This document shows, one piece after another, positions 32,675 through 44,908 of a stretch of DNA of 64,000 bases. Source of the stretch: Podaxis mareebaensis. Taxonomy: Eukaryota; Basidiomycota; Agaricomycetes; Agaricales; Agaricaceae. Position numbers and translations under genes: made by a program. Position 1 is the first letter of the stretch; each line of letters opens with the position of its first letter. The notes below the pieces were generated by a model. It did no database searches. It was not told where the DNA came from and worked only from the letters and a program-made list of their open reading frames with translations. The stretch lies in the NCBI GenBank assembly GCA_018524725.1, contig JAEUWP010000178.1, positions 1 through 64,000 on the forward strand. The letters are read 5' to 3'.

Positions 32675-34274
32675 TTTACGATAAGGACAAAAGATTGGGA
32701 ATGCGTAGTCTACAAGACGACCGATGGGATGTATCTTCGATTATTGTGATAACTCGGTGGTTTTTAGTGATTATCTTGTTGTTTTAAGTGTCTCTCCGGG
32801 GTGTATTCGGCGGTGAAATGAGCTCCGTGAACCCAGCCTTGACCAAGCCCCATTTGGTTGGCAGCCTCCCCCCTCCAAGATTCAACCCCACAAAATAAGA
32901 TAAAGCGACCCCTCTTTGGAGGACCCTACCTCCGAAATGCCCTCCGCGGCCCCTGTTCCATGTTCCACACCTTCTATTTGCTTCGATTGCCCGAGAGGCT
33001 CACTGTTTACCCCGTTCCCAGTTCTCGACCCCTTTTGTTGATCTATGAATCATGATGTGGCACTGGAAAGGTTATAGATGCCAACCGCATGGCGGTGAAG
33101 TCTATGAATCACTCCGTGATTGCATAGATCATACAAAACCCCAATAAGTAGCCCCTATTCATATCTGTTACGCAGGACACGAGCGTCCCGTCTCCGCCGC
33201 CGCTGCGGCCACGTTTCCAATTTGTCTATGATCATTGACACGCGTGGATCACGATCGTGATTTTGGTATCCGAGACCCCGAGCTCCCGAGCTTCCGGAAT
33301 CTTGAGGTCCGTTCACAATTGCTTTCGTCCCCATTCGCGATTGCGGTTATTGTGCACATCAAATTTTCCGGAACGTTTCACTTCGGACTCTGAGCATATG
33401 ACAGCGATGGTCAACGGAGACAACAAATACTGCATCATGTGTTGGGTCGTGCGTGGGGCTGGCAACAAGAAGCTTCTTGTTTCGGGGATTCCGGTATTCC
33501 CATGTGCCTGCTATATTTTTCCCGAGGTTTATGTGCACATGCGCATGATCCCTCCCGTTCCTAAGAGAGTGATCCATGATCATCAGTACCATCACCATCA
33601 CCATCATCCCGTCGCTACCAATATCCGTCCGCTACACCTATTCGTGTGAAGTGTGCGTACATGTTTTGCATTTTTAAAGGTTCCGATACGGGCGGCTGCG
33701 ACCTCTCTTCGCGAACTGGGGTGTACTCTCTCTGTCCTTCCTGGAGGTCGACCGTCGAGATGCGGCGGGGTTGGTTTGCCCTACTAAGGTCCTCCAAGTT
33801 CCGGGTCTTTTCGGAGTCCGCGAATTTGAGTTCTTTGTTTATTTCATATTACGCCTGTGACGGCTGCGGAAAGATAGGGGCTACAACTCCTATTAGTGGA
33901 TTTCTCTTTGGAGCTGTCGCGGAAGCTGGTGTGGAGGCGAGTCGGTTCTTAACACATACATATTTGGCCACACCCTCACGCACGCGCACCACACTGCTGC
34001 GCGGAAGTAGTAATAGTGGACATAGACCTCATCACGGCCGGAGGGAAGGTGACGACGGAACACGGATACACGTTATGCAAGCAAACGTGTGCGCAGATGA
34101 AGAAGCCGTGGTCCGTCAAGTCGCTTAAAGATTGAAGCGTTTGTGGGAGTCAGAAACACCAGAAAGATACGTGTCAACCCGTATGTTGATTCTACGGCAG
34201 ACTTTGAAACTCTCTAACGTACGTGCTTAAAGGGGCGACTAAAGAAAAGCTAACGAAAGGATGGCGCCCTGATT
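32675..34274. other. Intergenic between convergent ILV3 and RIO1
   Basis: 1.6 kb without a supportable gene. Contains a short CAYCAC repeat at about 33580-33606. Open stretches at 33257-33649 and 33646-34128 show no domain and no splice support. Confidence 0.45.
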
Positions 34275-36835
34275 TTAGGCCCTTGAGCGCTTCATGAGAC
34301 GCTTCTTCTCCGCCTTGGGCATCTTATTCTTTCGTCGTTCTTTCGCTTCTGCTTTGACTGCTTTCTTGCGCTCCTACAAAATCGAAGAAAACACCATTAG
34401 CGACTGCGTACAGGACAAACCGCAAGTGCATATCGAAGCACCAGGACGAAAAGAGGGTGATCAACGAAGCATGATCGGCACGCAAACGGTGGTAATCCAA
34501 CAGGGCGAGTGCCGATCAGACGAAATAGAAACGCAAAAAATAGCGCAGAGACGCCGTAAAACCATCCTCTTGGTATAGCGTAGCCATCTCAATTGTCTCA
34601 ATTGTGATAGCCGCGCGAACGGAACTATAGATGGGCCCCTCCCACTGAATGTAGTGGTGCAGCGGAGAGGCTAGAAAGATGCAAGAGAAAAGGAGCTCGG
34701 ACAAACGGAGAAGAAGAAGAGAATTGGACGAAAAGGTAAAAAGCGCTCCAAGGGTTGGACTATTGAGGACTAGCCAGGAACTCACCTTTTTAGCTTCCCG
34801 GTCTTCGTGACGATGGCCCTTCGGTTTCTTTTCAATCCATCCTTCCTTGTGCTGCTCACTTTCGTTATCAGGACCCTCTTCTTCATCCTCGTCATCCTTA
34901 TCACTTCCAGATTCGTCCTCGCCGCTCTCGTCTTTGACCATATTTTTGACTTCCGCAGTTGATGTATTGATATCCTCCTGATCAGCCCTATCCTTCTCAG
35001 GAGCAGAAGCTGCGAACCGAACTTTAGTTGACGGCGTGGAACTCGCTGGAACTGTTGATCCGGCCAGAATCCGCTGCTTTACCGTTCCTTCGGTCGGCGG
35101 TTGAATATCCTCCCCGTTTTCGTCCTCCAGAGTTATTGCAGACGTGGGCCTAACGATACCAATGGTGTCGGCGTAGATAAGCTCGTCCCCTTGTCCCTTC
35201 GCCAGTTTTTCCACGTCTCGCTCGGGATCGTATACTTCATTAAGAGTGCGTGGAATAAATGAGCGCATGAACACAGAATCCTCGTGCGCAGCTTCACCCG
35301 AACCGGGGAATCCGTCGTCTCGGGGTTCTTCTCGTTGCTCCAACCACTGGGATAAGATCCGCCCCTCGAGTCTGTCAATCTCTTCCATTGCCTGGGGCAG
35401 CTCCTGCGGCTCTGGAGCCAGCTGTTCGCGTGTGACGAACTCGAAGCATCTTCTCAGCCCAAGACAGTGGACACCAAGTCTGCCGAAGAAATCCTCAACA
35501 TTCTTGATATCATTACGGAGGAAGTCAAAAGCGGAAGGATGGTCGTGCTCCACACTCTGGGAAACATCGATAATGTAGAGGTGGTTTTGGTGATAGAGGA
35601 TATTGTATTCGGAGAGATCTGCGTGGACAAGTTTGCAGCGGTGAAACAGACGTCGGACAATGAGGACAAGCTCCATGTAGAGGGAATTTAACGTATCAGC
35701 TGGCAAAGATGCATCTTTGAGACGAGGTGATGCCCTACACACCCATGAGGACCAGGCTTACGGTTCGCAGATATAGGAGATACGTACCAGCCTTCTTCAT
35801 CACCTAAAAATGTCATAACCAGCACGTTCTCTCTGACTTCGATAGGGTCTGGGCAACGAATCCCAGCCGTAACGAGCCGCTTAAGGTTGCGCATCTCCTT
35901 CTCTGCCCATAGGCGGACCATTTTCCTTGGGTTTCGGCGGCTATAACCCCGTCTAAATCGATACTCGCCGGTGACGTATTTATCTCGGTCTTTGAAAACA
36001 AGAATAGATGTCTTGTAGATTTTGAGAGCGAGGTGTTTGGCCTCTGGCGTGAGCGCGTGGTAAACATTGGCCTTGCAGGTGGAAGTCACAATCAGAGTAA
36101 TGGATTCGGTACATGCGTTGGGAACATACCTCTTTACCAGTGCTGACGCACCCGTTCACTTCATCGATGAGTCCCCTACCGATCATCTTGAACAGGATAA
36201 GGCGAGTGCGCGGGTCAAGAACCTGCTCATTGGTCGCGCGATCGCTTTTATCCTTCATATTTGCATGGGCACTGGGGCCCTTCCTGTTGACACCGACGCC
36301 AAGGACATAAGGTGTATCAATCTTAGCAAGGCGCGAGCTATATTTCGAAGTGAACGCAGCCAGCTGGTCCATGGTTTTGTCTTTGGCAGTAGAGGTTTTA
36401 GTCATTGGTTGAGATAGGCTGGGCCGGGGCTGGTTGATAACAGGCAACGGAGCAACGGAAGCTCCCGTTGTAGTTGCGGGGGCTATTCCCTGAGCATTTC
36501 CAGTACGAACGGCGACGTGTTGTCGAAGGCGATTAAATTGCTTTGTGAAATCTTTTTCAGCTGAGCTTCATGCTATCGATGCTCAGAAGAAATCGCATAC
36601 CTCTTTCTGCAATTTCCCAGTCTTCGTCTTCTACACGATTCTCATCGTACGTATCATCGATTTCGTCCTCAAAATCATCATCTTCATCTTCATCGTCAAA
36701 TTCTCCGTCTTCATCTAAGTGGTAAGTGTCAATGTAGGCACTTCCATCGCGATTAACAACAGTCTCTCCGCTATTGTGTGTTTCCGGCGCATCGTCAAAT
36801 TGTCCTGGTTCAACTGGCGCTGCAAGAGAAGCCAT
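34275..36835 (-). CDS. RIO1: RIO1-family atypical protein kinase/ATPase
   Basis: Acts in final maturation of the 40S ribosomal subunit (release of late factors and 20S pre-rRNA cleavage) in the cytoplasm. ATG at 36835 ([15 protein letters not shown]), then an acidic Asp/Glu stretch, then [19 protein letters not shown] and the ATP-binding loop [33 protein letters not shown] carries the lysine; then [20 protein letters not shown], catalytic [14 protein letters not shown], metal-binding [20 protein letters not shown]. The C-terminal half is acidic and ends in a Lys-rich exon, [20 protein letters not shown]. That last exon (34275-34373) is separated by a 412-nt intron (34374-34785), long for this genome. 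Domain order and length (about 600 residues) are normal for RIO1. Confidence 0.94.
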
Positions 36836-37232
36836 GACGAAGGTTCTAGCGGAAGGGTGATGCAGTGTCTTGGAATTTGAAAGATTAATTAATCTAGGTG
36901 ATCACGTGGACACCATGATGAAGAACGTGATGTTAAGTGGTTACAAGCAGGCTAAGACGGCGAGCACGTACCAGTTCACTACGCCCCTTCCGCAGGGTAG
37001 CATCTACGTGTATAAAAAGCCCCTAGTTGACGTGTTGAAGGGCTCGGGTTGATGTGCCGTGTAGCAGAGTACCCCATCATCGCTATAGAAGAATGGAATC
37101 CCTCAAGAATAGTCCAGTAGCAGAGAGTAACAGGTCCTTTCAGGCCCTTTTCCAGATTTGGTGAATCCGTGGACATGACGTCAGCTTGTCCTTTACTCTG
37201 GTTTTCGACTTCAGACACTATATGTAGGCTTG
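36836..37232. promoter_or_regulatory. Divergent promoter region, RIO1 and small membrane protein gene
   Basis: About 400 bp between divergent start codons. No gene or known motif recognised. Confidence 0.4.
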
Positions 37233-37923
37233 ATGGACACCCTCAGACGACGCACAACCTTCAAGTTCTCTGAACACGCCGAAGATGACGACAGAATCTT
37301 GGACGAACAAGGTCTGCTTCCATCTTCCTCGTTGCTTAATCCAAGTCCTGACCTTTTCACAGAACAGGATGAGGTTATCCAAGACCTTCGCGAACAAAAC
37401 GACAGGTCCAAGCAACAACACTTCATCTTTGTTAGAGCTCTGGTTCTCCTATCTGCAATATTGTGCGTATAATGATCCTGTGGTATAGACCTTGCTGGAG
37501 GGCTCAACGAATGACAGGCAACTTATTCACTTAATAACGCCTACAAAAACCAACCCTCTCCTCGTCATCTTTCCTGAAGAAACCCCGTCATCTACATCCG
37601 CGATACCCTTTGCCACCGGATTCACTCTCCTTTCGCTTTTTGTCCACTTAAATCTTGCATTACTTTTCCACCCAGACGAAATTCGGACACACCTCCAACT
37701 CACACACAACCCCAAACCCCTGTCGTATGGGTTACTCTATGCCCTTTCCGCAGTATCACCCACACTATCCTTATTCCTCCGCCTACCGTGGCAAACGACC
37801 GCATGGTGTCTATTTACTGCCTTCATTGTCTTTATAGTACAGAGTGTGATGGACATGGTCGAGAGTAGTACTCAGAGCATTTCCGAGTTGGAATCGATGC
37901 GTTACGTGGCGCGGGGCGCTTAG
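37233..37923 (+). CDS. Small conserved-looking multi-pass membrane protein
   Basis: ATG at 37233 (MDTLRRRTTFKFSEHAED). An intron joins DRILDEQ to EQDEVIQDLREQNDRSK. A second intron (about 37463-37517) joins LVLLSAIL to QLIHLITPTKTNPLL in frame. Four hydrophobic segments are visible: FVRALVLLSAIL...LIHLI, FATGFTLLSLFVHLNLALLF, GLLYALSAVSPTLSLFL and AWCLFTAFIVFIVQSVMDMV. Ends YVARGA. About 190 residues. The N-terminus is charged and probably cytosolic. I do not recognise the family; intron placement and hydrophobic pattern support a real gene. Confidence 0.7.
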
Positions 37924-38089
37924 GACCAAAAACTTTTCGGGTCTTGTCGCGCATATATCCTCTCATATCTATGCGCTGACTCCTGTTTGTTGTATAGATT
38001 GTATCATGTATCAGGACACGGTTTAGTAATCGTTAATGTCATGCTTTGGAAATCTCAAATTCTTTCGAACTCGCGAGTCGTGGTCCAAG

Positions 38090-39107
38090 ATGTCATCCCA
38101 CGAGCTTACCACTAATGTGTTATCGCATATATCGCAGTTCAAGGCCTTCCGCAAATCCTCAAAGGCCTCTAAAGAGGCATTCGCCTGTGACATATCTCTG
38201 ATCGCTCTATCTATTCGGTGAGTCGTGTTCGCACTTTACCACACCACTCCTCGCTGAGGCGCATGAATCGGACGAGATAGTACTGGTTACCTCGTCGACG
38301 TCGTCCAAATACCCGAGAGCCTTGCAGAGCAAACGTATTCATCGCTCCTGAGTGAACTGAGCATTGTATGATTTCAGCTCATGCCCCATCAACGAGACCA
38401 ACAAAGACAATAGATATCAGAATCCTTCAACGATATACTGCACCTCTACGAGCCATCCACAAATCAGTCCCTCCTCGTACACAAATTACTTCTCCTGGAG
38501 AAGCTAGAAGCCTTACTGTACAATCGCACCAGTAGTTCCTATCCAGTCTTCATCCACCTACCGGAAAAAGGCGACCCCCATCAAGTCAGTACTTGGGTTA
38601 CTTCCTTGAAATGACCCCCCAAAGCTCATTCGTCAATAGCTCGACGCCATTCCCCTTCCACTCCTCGAGGTCCTTCAATTCCTTCTGGAAAATCTCCGAC
38701 TCTATGTAACGAACAGTGCCGGTGGACTCCGTACCTCCCTTCGACTACCAGGTAACCTCCCCTCAACGACGTCAATCCCTCTTGCCGCTATCCTCCTCGA
38801 CTATCTTGTCGCTCACGTCCCAGCATCCGAAAGTCAGACATCCTTCCTTAGCGGTGTCCCGCTGGTTCTCTATCGCTGCTATATTCGCCCACTCTGTCCT
38901 CCACCAGCGGGAGGCGATGGCACAGAGGAGCAGCACACTCTGCTTCAATTTTCTTGTCCAGCAGCATTAGCAGCTGATACAACCAGCCCCGTGAGCATAG
39001 TCGCCCATCTAGAAAGCACTTTCCGGCCTCGGATCGCCCAGTCGCTTCCGGGTAGTACCTTTTATGTCGCCTATGAGCATGTCACTCTCGACCGCGTAGC
39101 ACTTTAA
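38090..39107 (+). CDS. Uncharacterised protein
   Basis: Probable start ATG 38090 (MSSHELTTNVLSHISQFKAF); 38036 is an alternative. Later exon frames: SFNDILHLYEPSTNQSLLVH and LLLLEKLEALLYNRTSSSYP; after a short intron LDAIPLPLLEVLQFLLENL, ASESQTSFLSGVPLVLYRC; and a final FYVAYEHVTLDRVAL before TAA at 39105-39107. Splices between about 38219 and 38420 are not settled. It is Leu-rich, without membrane segments or signal peptide. Convergent with the WD40-cyclophilin gene, whose stop is only 58 bp away. Function unknown. Confidence 0.6.
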
Positions 39108-39164
39108 ATCTCTAATCGACAACAACCATGTGCAACAATCCTTGTATATGACGCACTCGCTGTT

Positions 39165-41715
39165 CTACTCGACGTCTACATTAATGATTTTGATATCCTC
39201 AAACGGCTTGTCGAGCTTATTTGTCTTGACGTTCTCAATCGCATGTACTACCTCCAGTCCCGAAAGCACCCGCCCAAAGATTGTGTGTTTCTTATCCAGC
39301 CACGGTGTCGCCGTTGTCGTGATAAAGAACTGCGAACCGTTGGTATTAGGCCCAGCATTTGCCATACTCACAGTATACGGCCTACAAAGCATATAAGTTA
39401 ACAGTCCTTCAAGCATGAAAAGCGCATACACTCACCGATCATGCTTCAAATCATCACTAAACTCGTCCTCGAAATCCTTCCCCCAAATACTCGTTCCACC
39501 CGTCCCGTCGCCCAACGGATCGCCAGTCTGGATCATAAACTTGGGAATAACGCGATGGAAAATGATACCCTCGAAGTAACCGCTCCTCGCGTGTCCAACA
39601 AAGTTCTCCACAGCCTTTGGTGCCTGCTGTGGGAAGAGGCGAATGTGGATGTCACCAAGTGTAGTGTGGATCGTGGCGGAATTGGCGACGGGCGAGGGGC
39701 CGGTGATGTTACCGACTGTCGCTGCTGCCACCGATTGTTCTTCGCGTGTGGGACGTTCATTGAAGATGTCGCGATCGCCAGATTTGTCTCTGTCATGAAG
39801 AGTGATGTGAGCATTGGTTGTCATTGGCATTAGGCGGATAGAGCTCACTCAGGCTCTGAACGTGTGAACATGTAGAATCGCTGGCGTTTGTAGCCTGTGC
39901 AGACGAGGGTTGGATCTCTTTGGCCTTTGTCAGCTAGAATTGGGTTGGCAGAAGCAGCCATAGCCTGAATATCTGAGTGAGCGACAAATCTCCTTTGGAA
40001 GACAAGGGTCCTGCAACATACCACTGTTGTGATAGCCTTCTTCGCAGGAGCGCCCTGGTATAACGACAGATTCATGAACCGTACGACTTCGTCCTTTCCG
40101 AGCAGCCGTACTACACGATTCGTCACTGTGTTGACAACTAGCAGGCCGTCAGCAATCCACTGAATAGGTCCTGACTAGACTTTGCACACCTTTGATTCCT
40201 AAGAGCGTGGGGTAAATGACGAAAGCACCGCTCTCGTCCCAAATAACATTGCTCCAACGAGCAGGTATATGTCCATCAGGTCCAGGAAGCTCCAACTCTT
40301 TCTCTACAGCCAAACGTCGACCAAACTCCATATCCTCGACGCGGTAGACAGCAGTACCTGCCTGCTGCATCTCTTGTATCGCTTCAAGGGACTCGTCATA
40401 TTTTCTTATCAATTTCCCCGACAACAGAGAAAAGATGCGGACTTGACGATCGGGGAGGGAGAATGTAGCAAATGAGGATTCGTTAGGCGAAAGAGTGATG
40501 CATGTTGGTGTAGATTTGGACTGGAATCGAGAATTAGCACGTTGATTTTAAGCCTTGAACGCGTGAACGCACTTTCTTAAACTCATATAGGTCCGTAGAA
40601 CTCTTGTATGACCATAGCCCTGGCACGTTCCTGGGAAGACCCCAAGGCTCAGAAGGTTGCCAATACTCAACGAATCCACCCTCGTCTGCAGAAATCACGG
40701 TATCATACTTGTCACTGTACTGGTCAGGAGTCAAAAATCGAACGTGAAGTAGCTTGCTAGGAGACGAACCGCCATGAGGTGTACTGGGAACCGGTGGAGA
40801 TTCTCTACGGTATCGAGAGGCTTGTCCCCTCCTCTTCCATCATAAAAGTGTATTGTTCCAGATGTCGAGTCTGACCTGCGCATACAGTTAACAACAGAGC
40901 CAGTAATGAGAATATGCAAGTGAACTTACACTGCAAGGAGAGCCTGCGCCAATCCCTTGCGATGCACCCAGCAGCAGGCGTGAGGAGTGTATCCAAGCTT
41001 GATGATGTTGATCATGTCTTGTTCACATTGTCAGCATGAGAAATTCGACGAAAGGTGGAATGTGCATACCAAAGTTGACCACATCAAACACCTTCGCGGT
41101 CTGGTCCTCCGAGATCGTCGCAAAAAGTTGACCATCTGCGCTAGCTGATACACCAGTAATGGGGGTCAAGTGGGCGCGGTAGTGTTTAACGAATTCAATG
41201 CCCGTTTCCTGCTTCTTCCATAGCTTGAGATGCCCATCCACAGAAGTTGTGATGAGAAAGTCTGTCCTAGATTTGGAACCAAAAGTCAACTTTGCTCGAT
41301 AACGCAACGCTTGAGCTACCCACTTGGTCATAACCGAATAGTTTATCACGTCGCGATGCATGAAGCTCTTGTAGTACTGCTCCGTATTGGGCAAATGTTC
41401 GAGGTACAACCGTTCATGAGGTAGGACTAGAAAACACCAAAACCGAAAACGCATGTGGGTTCTTTCGTTGTACACTCTTTGAGGCCAGACAGCACCGAGG
41501 ATGAAAAGTAGCATACCTTTACGTTTCTTTTTCTTTGTACCACCTTCCGCTTCACCCGCTGGGAGAGGCATCGGTCCGACATCATCTTCGGAGTCGTCCT
41601 CCTCTGTCTTGGGTTGTTTTCCAGTAGACGCGTCGGGTATTGTTTCATCGTCCTGCGTTTCATTTCTGCCACGTTTTCCGAGAGTGCTTCCGTCTTGAGC
41701 GTCGGAGTCGGACAT
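39165..41715 (-). CDS. PPWD1: WD40-repeat cyclophilin (PPWD1-type peptidyl-prolyl isomerase)
   Basis: Spliceosome-associated peptidyl-prolyl cis-trans isomerase. ATG at 41715 ([19 protein letters not shown]). An acidic N-terminus with KKKKRK, then [22 protein letters not shown] repeats ([70 protein letters not shown]), a middle region [19 protein letters not shown], and a C-terminal cyclophilin domain: [69 protein letters not shown]. Catalytic Arg (FHR), Gln/Phe (SQFF) and Trp (PW) are present, so the isomerase should be active. Domain order and length match PPWD1 (about 650 residues). Several short introns. Confidence 0.92.
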
Positions 41716-42221
41716 CGTTGCGGGTGTGATACGGGAGGAAGAAAGGATCGAGGGCGAAACAAGTGTAAATAATTGCATCAATTATTCTTCAAATTGTACC
41801 TCTCGCGCACCATCCGTACTTGGCCCTGATGAAACATGCCATCTTGCTTTTGTACAGAGTTAAACAGAGCAAATAGTCAAGATAGGATTGTTTGTGCTTA
41901 TGTATGCGATAAGTCGAAAGGTAGGTACTATTATCGGGGTGGAGAAACCCTTGCCAAGCAAGGGAGTTAAAGCAATCGCGAAGTAGTTGCTGCTTAGCCA
42001 ACCAAGCCTACAGATACCTTTACCATGTTGCAAAACATTGCAACCTCCTTGCCCTTGACTGGAGAAGAAGTACCGAAGCGAAACGAGGCGTTTCTTGTAC
42101 TTCATTAGTCACGCCCTCGGATTATCAAGGAGAGAAGTTCTAGGTGGAAGTGTATTCTCAATTGATCATGAACAAATTGAGTATTAACAACATAAATCCA
42201 CCACCCAACAGCATGGAATGA
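41716..42221. other. Intergenic
   Basis: Promoter of the PPWD1-type gene and 3' flank of the next minus-strand gene. No gene supported. Confidence 0.4.
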
Positions 42222-43502
42222 CTAAGCCTGCTCGTCTTTGAAAAACCATTCATCACTATCAAACTCGGAAAAACTATTGGGCACCTAGTAGGACAATTCA
42301 ATGTGTTAACTTGGCCGAGTCGCATCAACTTACCCAAGAAGAGAGGATACCAGCAATGAGGGCCGGATCATACTGATCAGAAGTAACCGGAACAGTGACT
42401 TCCAAAGAATCCGAAACCCTTTCCGTCCTCCATTCAATCTCATGAGATACCCAGTAGGTCGCTCCTTCGTCGTCGCTGTTAAGGTCAACAACAAGGAAGA
42501 CCCACTTGACACCAGTGGTTAAAGCGCCACGAATATGAGACTTGCTTAAAGGTGGAAGTGAGTAGGGTTCAAGAGTCACAGAAAGCGACGGACCCAAGGT
42601 GCTTCGCGCAAGCAACGAGCTCGAGGAGGACCTGGGGAATGTATCTTCCAAGCAGCGTGCCATCGGCGGCACTGGAAGCCTTTGCCCCTGTGGTGAAGAA
42701 AGCAACTATCTTTTCGCAGAAATGCGCTGTGAGCCCCCGGGGGTAGCAAAGATACCTTGCTGCATGTTGAGTGAGCAGACCCATCGAGATCGAGCAAAGG
42801 GAACGCTATGTACCGGCAGCGCCAGTACCCGCCACAAGGGCCGTGTAATCAATTACTCCAGAAATGGTGTCCATCTTCGATTCCTTTGGGCGAACAGTAG
42901 TTATGGGTTTCTCCAGCATTAGGACCACCCTTTGATTGGGAGGAACCATGGCGGCTGTCCTGAAGAAGAAAGTGTCAATGAACATTCGGGAAGAAGCCTC
43001 GTTCCGAAATTGAGGTTAGTAGTATCTTGAGTGTAACATGGAGTAAACAAAAGTACCGTGTTGGTATAGGTATTGGACAAAAACGATAGATGCTTGTACA
43101 TATTCGCGTCTGACCACAGCTCGCCAGCACCACGTTGTCGGGTAGATTCGATGGCACTGCGAAGTTTGTCCCTGCCTCGGAGAATCAGCATGCCAGCCTG
43201 GGTGATACTCAGCCGATCCAAAACGCTTTCATCGGCAGAAGGAAATGACAAAGACTGTAGAGGGATCAAAAAGTCTAAGACAAGGAAACAATTCATGGTC
43301 GTACAAGCGGGTCATTGGCTCGGGATTCGAGTAGAGCAATCATTTTATTCAGCTGGTCACCAAGCGTATCGGTCGGTGTTGGATCTGATTCAGGCACTTC
43401 TTGGAAAATGAGAGTCTTCCGAAGCTTTCGAAGTTGGGTGAGAGACATTTCAAGCTCTGGGCCGCTGAGACCTGAGATCTTGTGTTTCTTGGCTGTTGAC
43501 AT
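42222..43502 (-). CDS. Uncharacterised multi-exon protein
   Basis: Probable start ATG 43502 (MSTAKKHKISGLSGPELEMS); the frame is open further upstream. Segments in order: LTQLRKLRKTLIFQEVPES; after an intron SLSFPSADESVLDRLSITQ and GMLILRGRDKLRSAIESTRQ; after an intron MVPPNQRVVLMLEKPITTV; another intron; LCYPRGLTAHFCEKIVAFF; GVKWVFLVVDLNSDDEGATY; and a last small exon VPNSFSEFDSDEWFFKDEQA before TAG at 42222-42224. Soluble, mixed alpha/beta in appearance, about 370 residues. No domain recognised. Reading frames join across plausible GT-AG introns, which supports a real gene. Confidence 0.65.
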
Positions 43503-44908
43503 GGTGGTGGACGAAAGTGGAATTGGAACCCCGATGGGAAGTGCAGGGGGGTTGTTTGTCCTGGACGCGGTTGCCAAATATGATCTAGGGACCCACATGG
43601 ATATTACCGTCGCAAGTCTGTGACCCAATCCGACCCAATCCACGGATGCGACACATTACGGATAGTCAACGGATGGATCCGCTCGGATAGCAACTATACC
43701 ATTGTCCCCAATAGTCCAATGCGAGTCTAATTGTGTCAAAAAAAGTGTGAAAATGTCTAAGAGTGCTTCTGTATATAGGGTATCCATTTTAGGCCATTTT
43801 TGACTCTCTTGATTCTCCTATAGAAAACATTGCATCATATCTCTCCCAAATCTCCACTGTTTTTCATAGGATTAGGCTCATTTAAGTTGCATTTACTTAG
43901 TGAATACACACATGCATAAATCATTGTATAAAGGAGCTCCAAAAATAGATGTATGTCTGGTCCCAACCCTTCACGGTACCTATGGTCAGAAAACAAAAGG
44001 GCCGATTTTGTAGACAATTGAGGTCCCCGGATGAGTCTGTGATTGAGTAGTCTTGGTGTTGCACGCCGCGCAAAAGAACGAGTGGCTCACGTTGGACATT
44101 TGGGTTGATAATGCCAATTGTCAAGCACGTAGCGACAACCCCGCAGCAAGTCTGGGAAATCCTCTGTCGGTCTACCTCCAAGAACCCAAAACGAAAGGGG
44201 CGCAGTTCTTGTCTAGGAAAGAATATGCTCGAAGACCATATCGAGATTTCTCGATGACCACGATGGAAATACATCCCCTTGCAAGGAGACACGAATGATC
44301 GACTTTCATGTCCCTCCTTGAGTGCTCTCTTGATAGGGCATTTTCTGTTCATAGTCTAGGCATGTATTGACATATCCCCAGGTCTGGAGTTTCCGTCAAG
44401 GAGGAATCAGGGCCTGGCGGTAGGTCATAATGATATCGCGCCAAAAGGCACCTCCGAACGCGTCGCCGCTTCGAGCTGCATATTGGCGTCTACAGGCCTA
44501 TTGGTCGGGTACTCACATCAGTTGTAACGCAAAGAATGGGTATAAACCCGTACCTGGTGAAGAAAGATACACCAATGGTTTGCACAAGAATGTCGTCAGT
44601 GGGGAGAAATCATTGAGGACTCCCGCAAACATTGGAGCTAAATGGCTGATGTATTTGGACAGTCATTGTTGGACAAGTCACATCGATACAGTACCGGAAC
44701 AGCAGCCCTAAAAACTATTTGGACTAACTTTGGCACAAAACAGCATTGCGAGGGGCATTTTCGACAACTAGCGACGGGATTCCAGAAGTTTCGGTGGTGG
44801 TCCACAAGAGGAATACCAGGCTTCTATTAATGGCATCAGCATTCTCCGACGTTAAATATCCATCTATCTGTTTGCACCCCCGACTCTCTCACATTCTACA
44901 TTCCCATA
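43503..44908. other. Divergent intergenic region upstream of CDC37
   Basis: 1.4 kb between divergent genes. Short open stretches (44053-44298, 44430-44711) have no domain or splice structure. A/T-rich around 43740-43930. Nothing else recognised. Confidence 0.4.

Noticed and set aside
33581..33606. CAYCAC run resembling a microsatellite
   Set aside because: Too short and imperfect to call as a repeat array.
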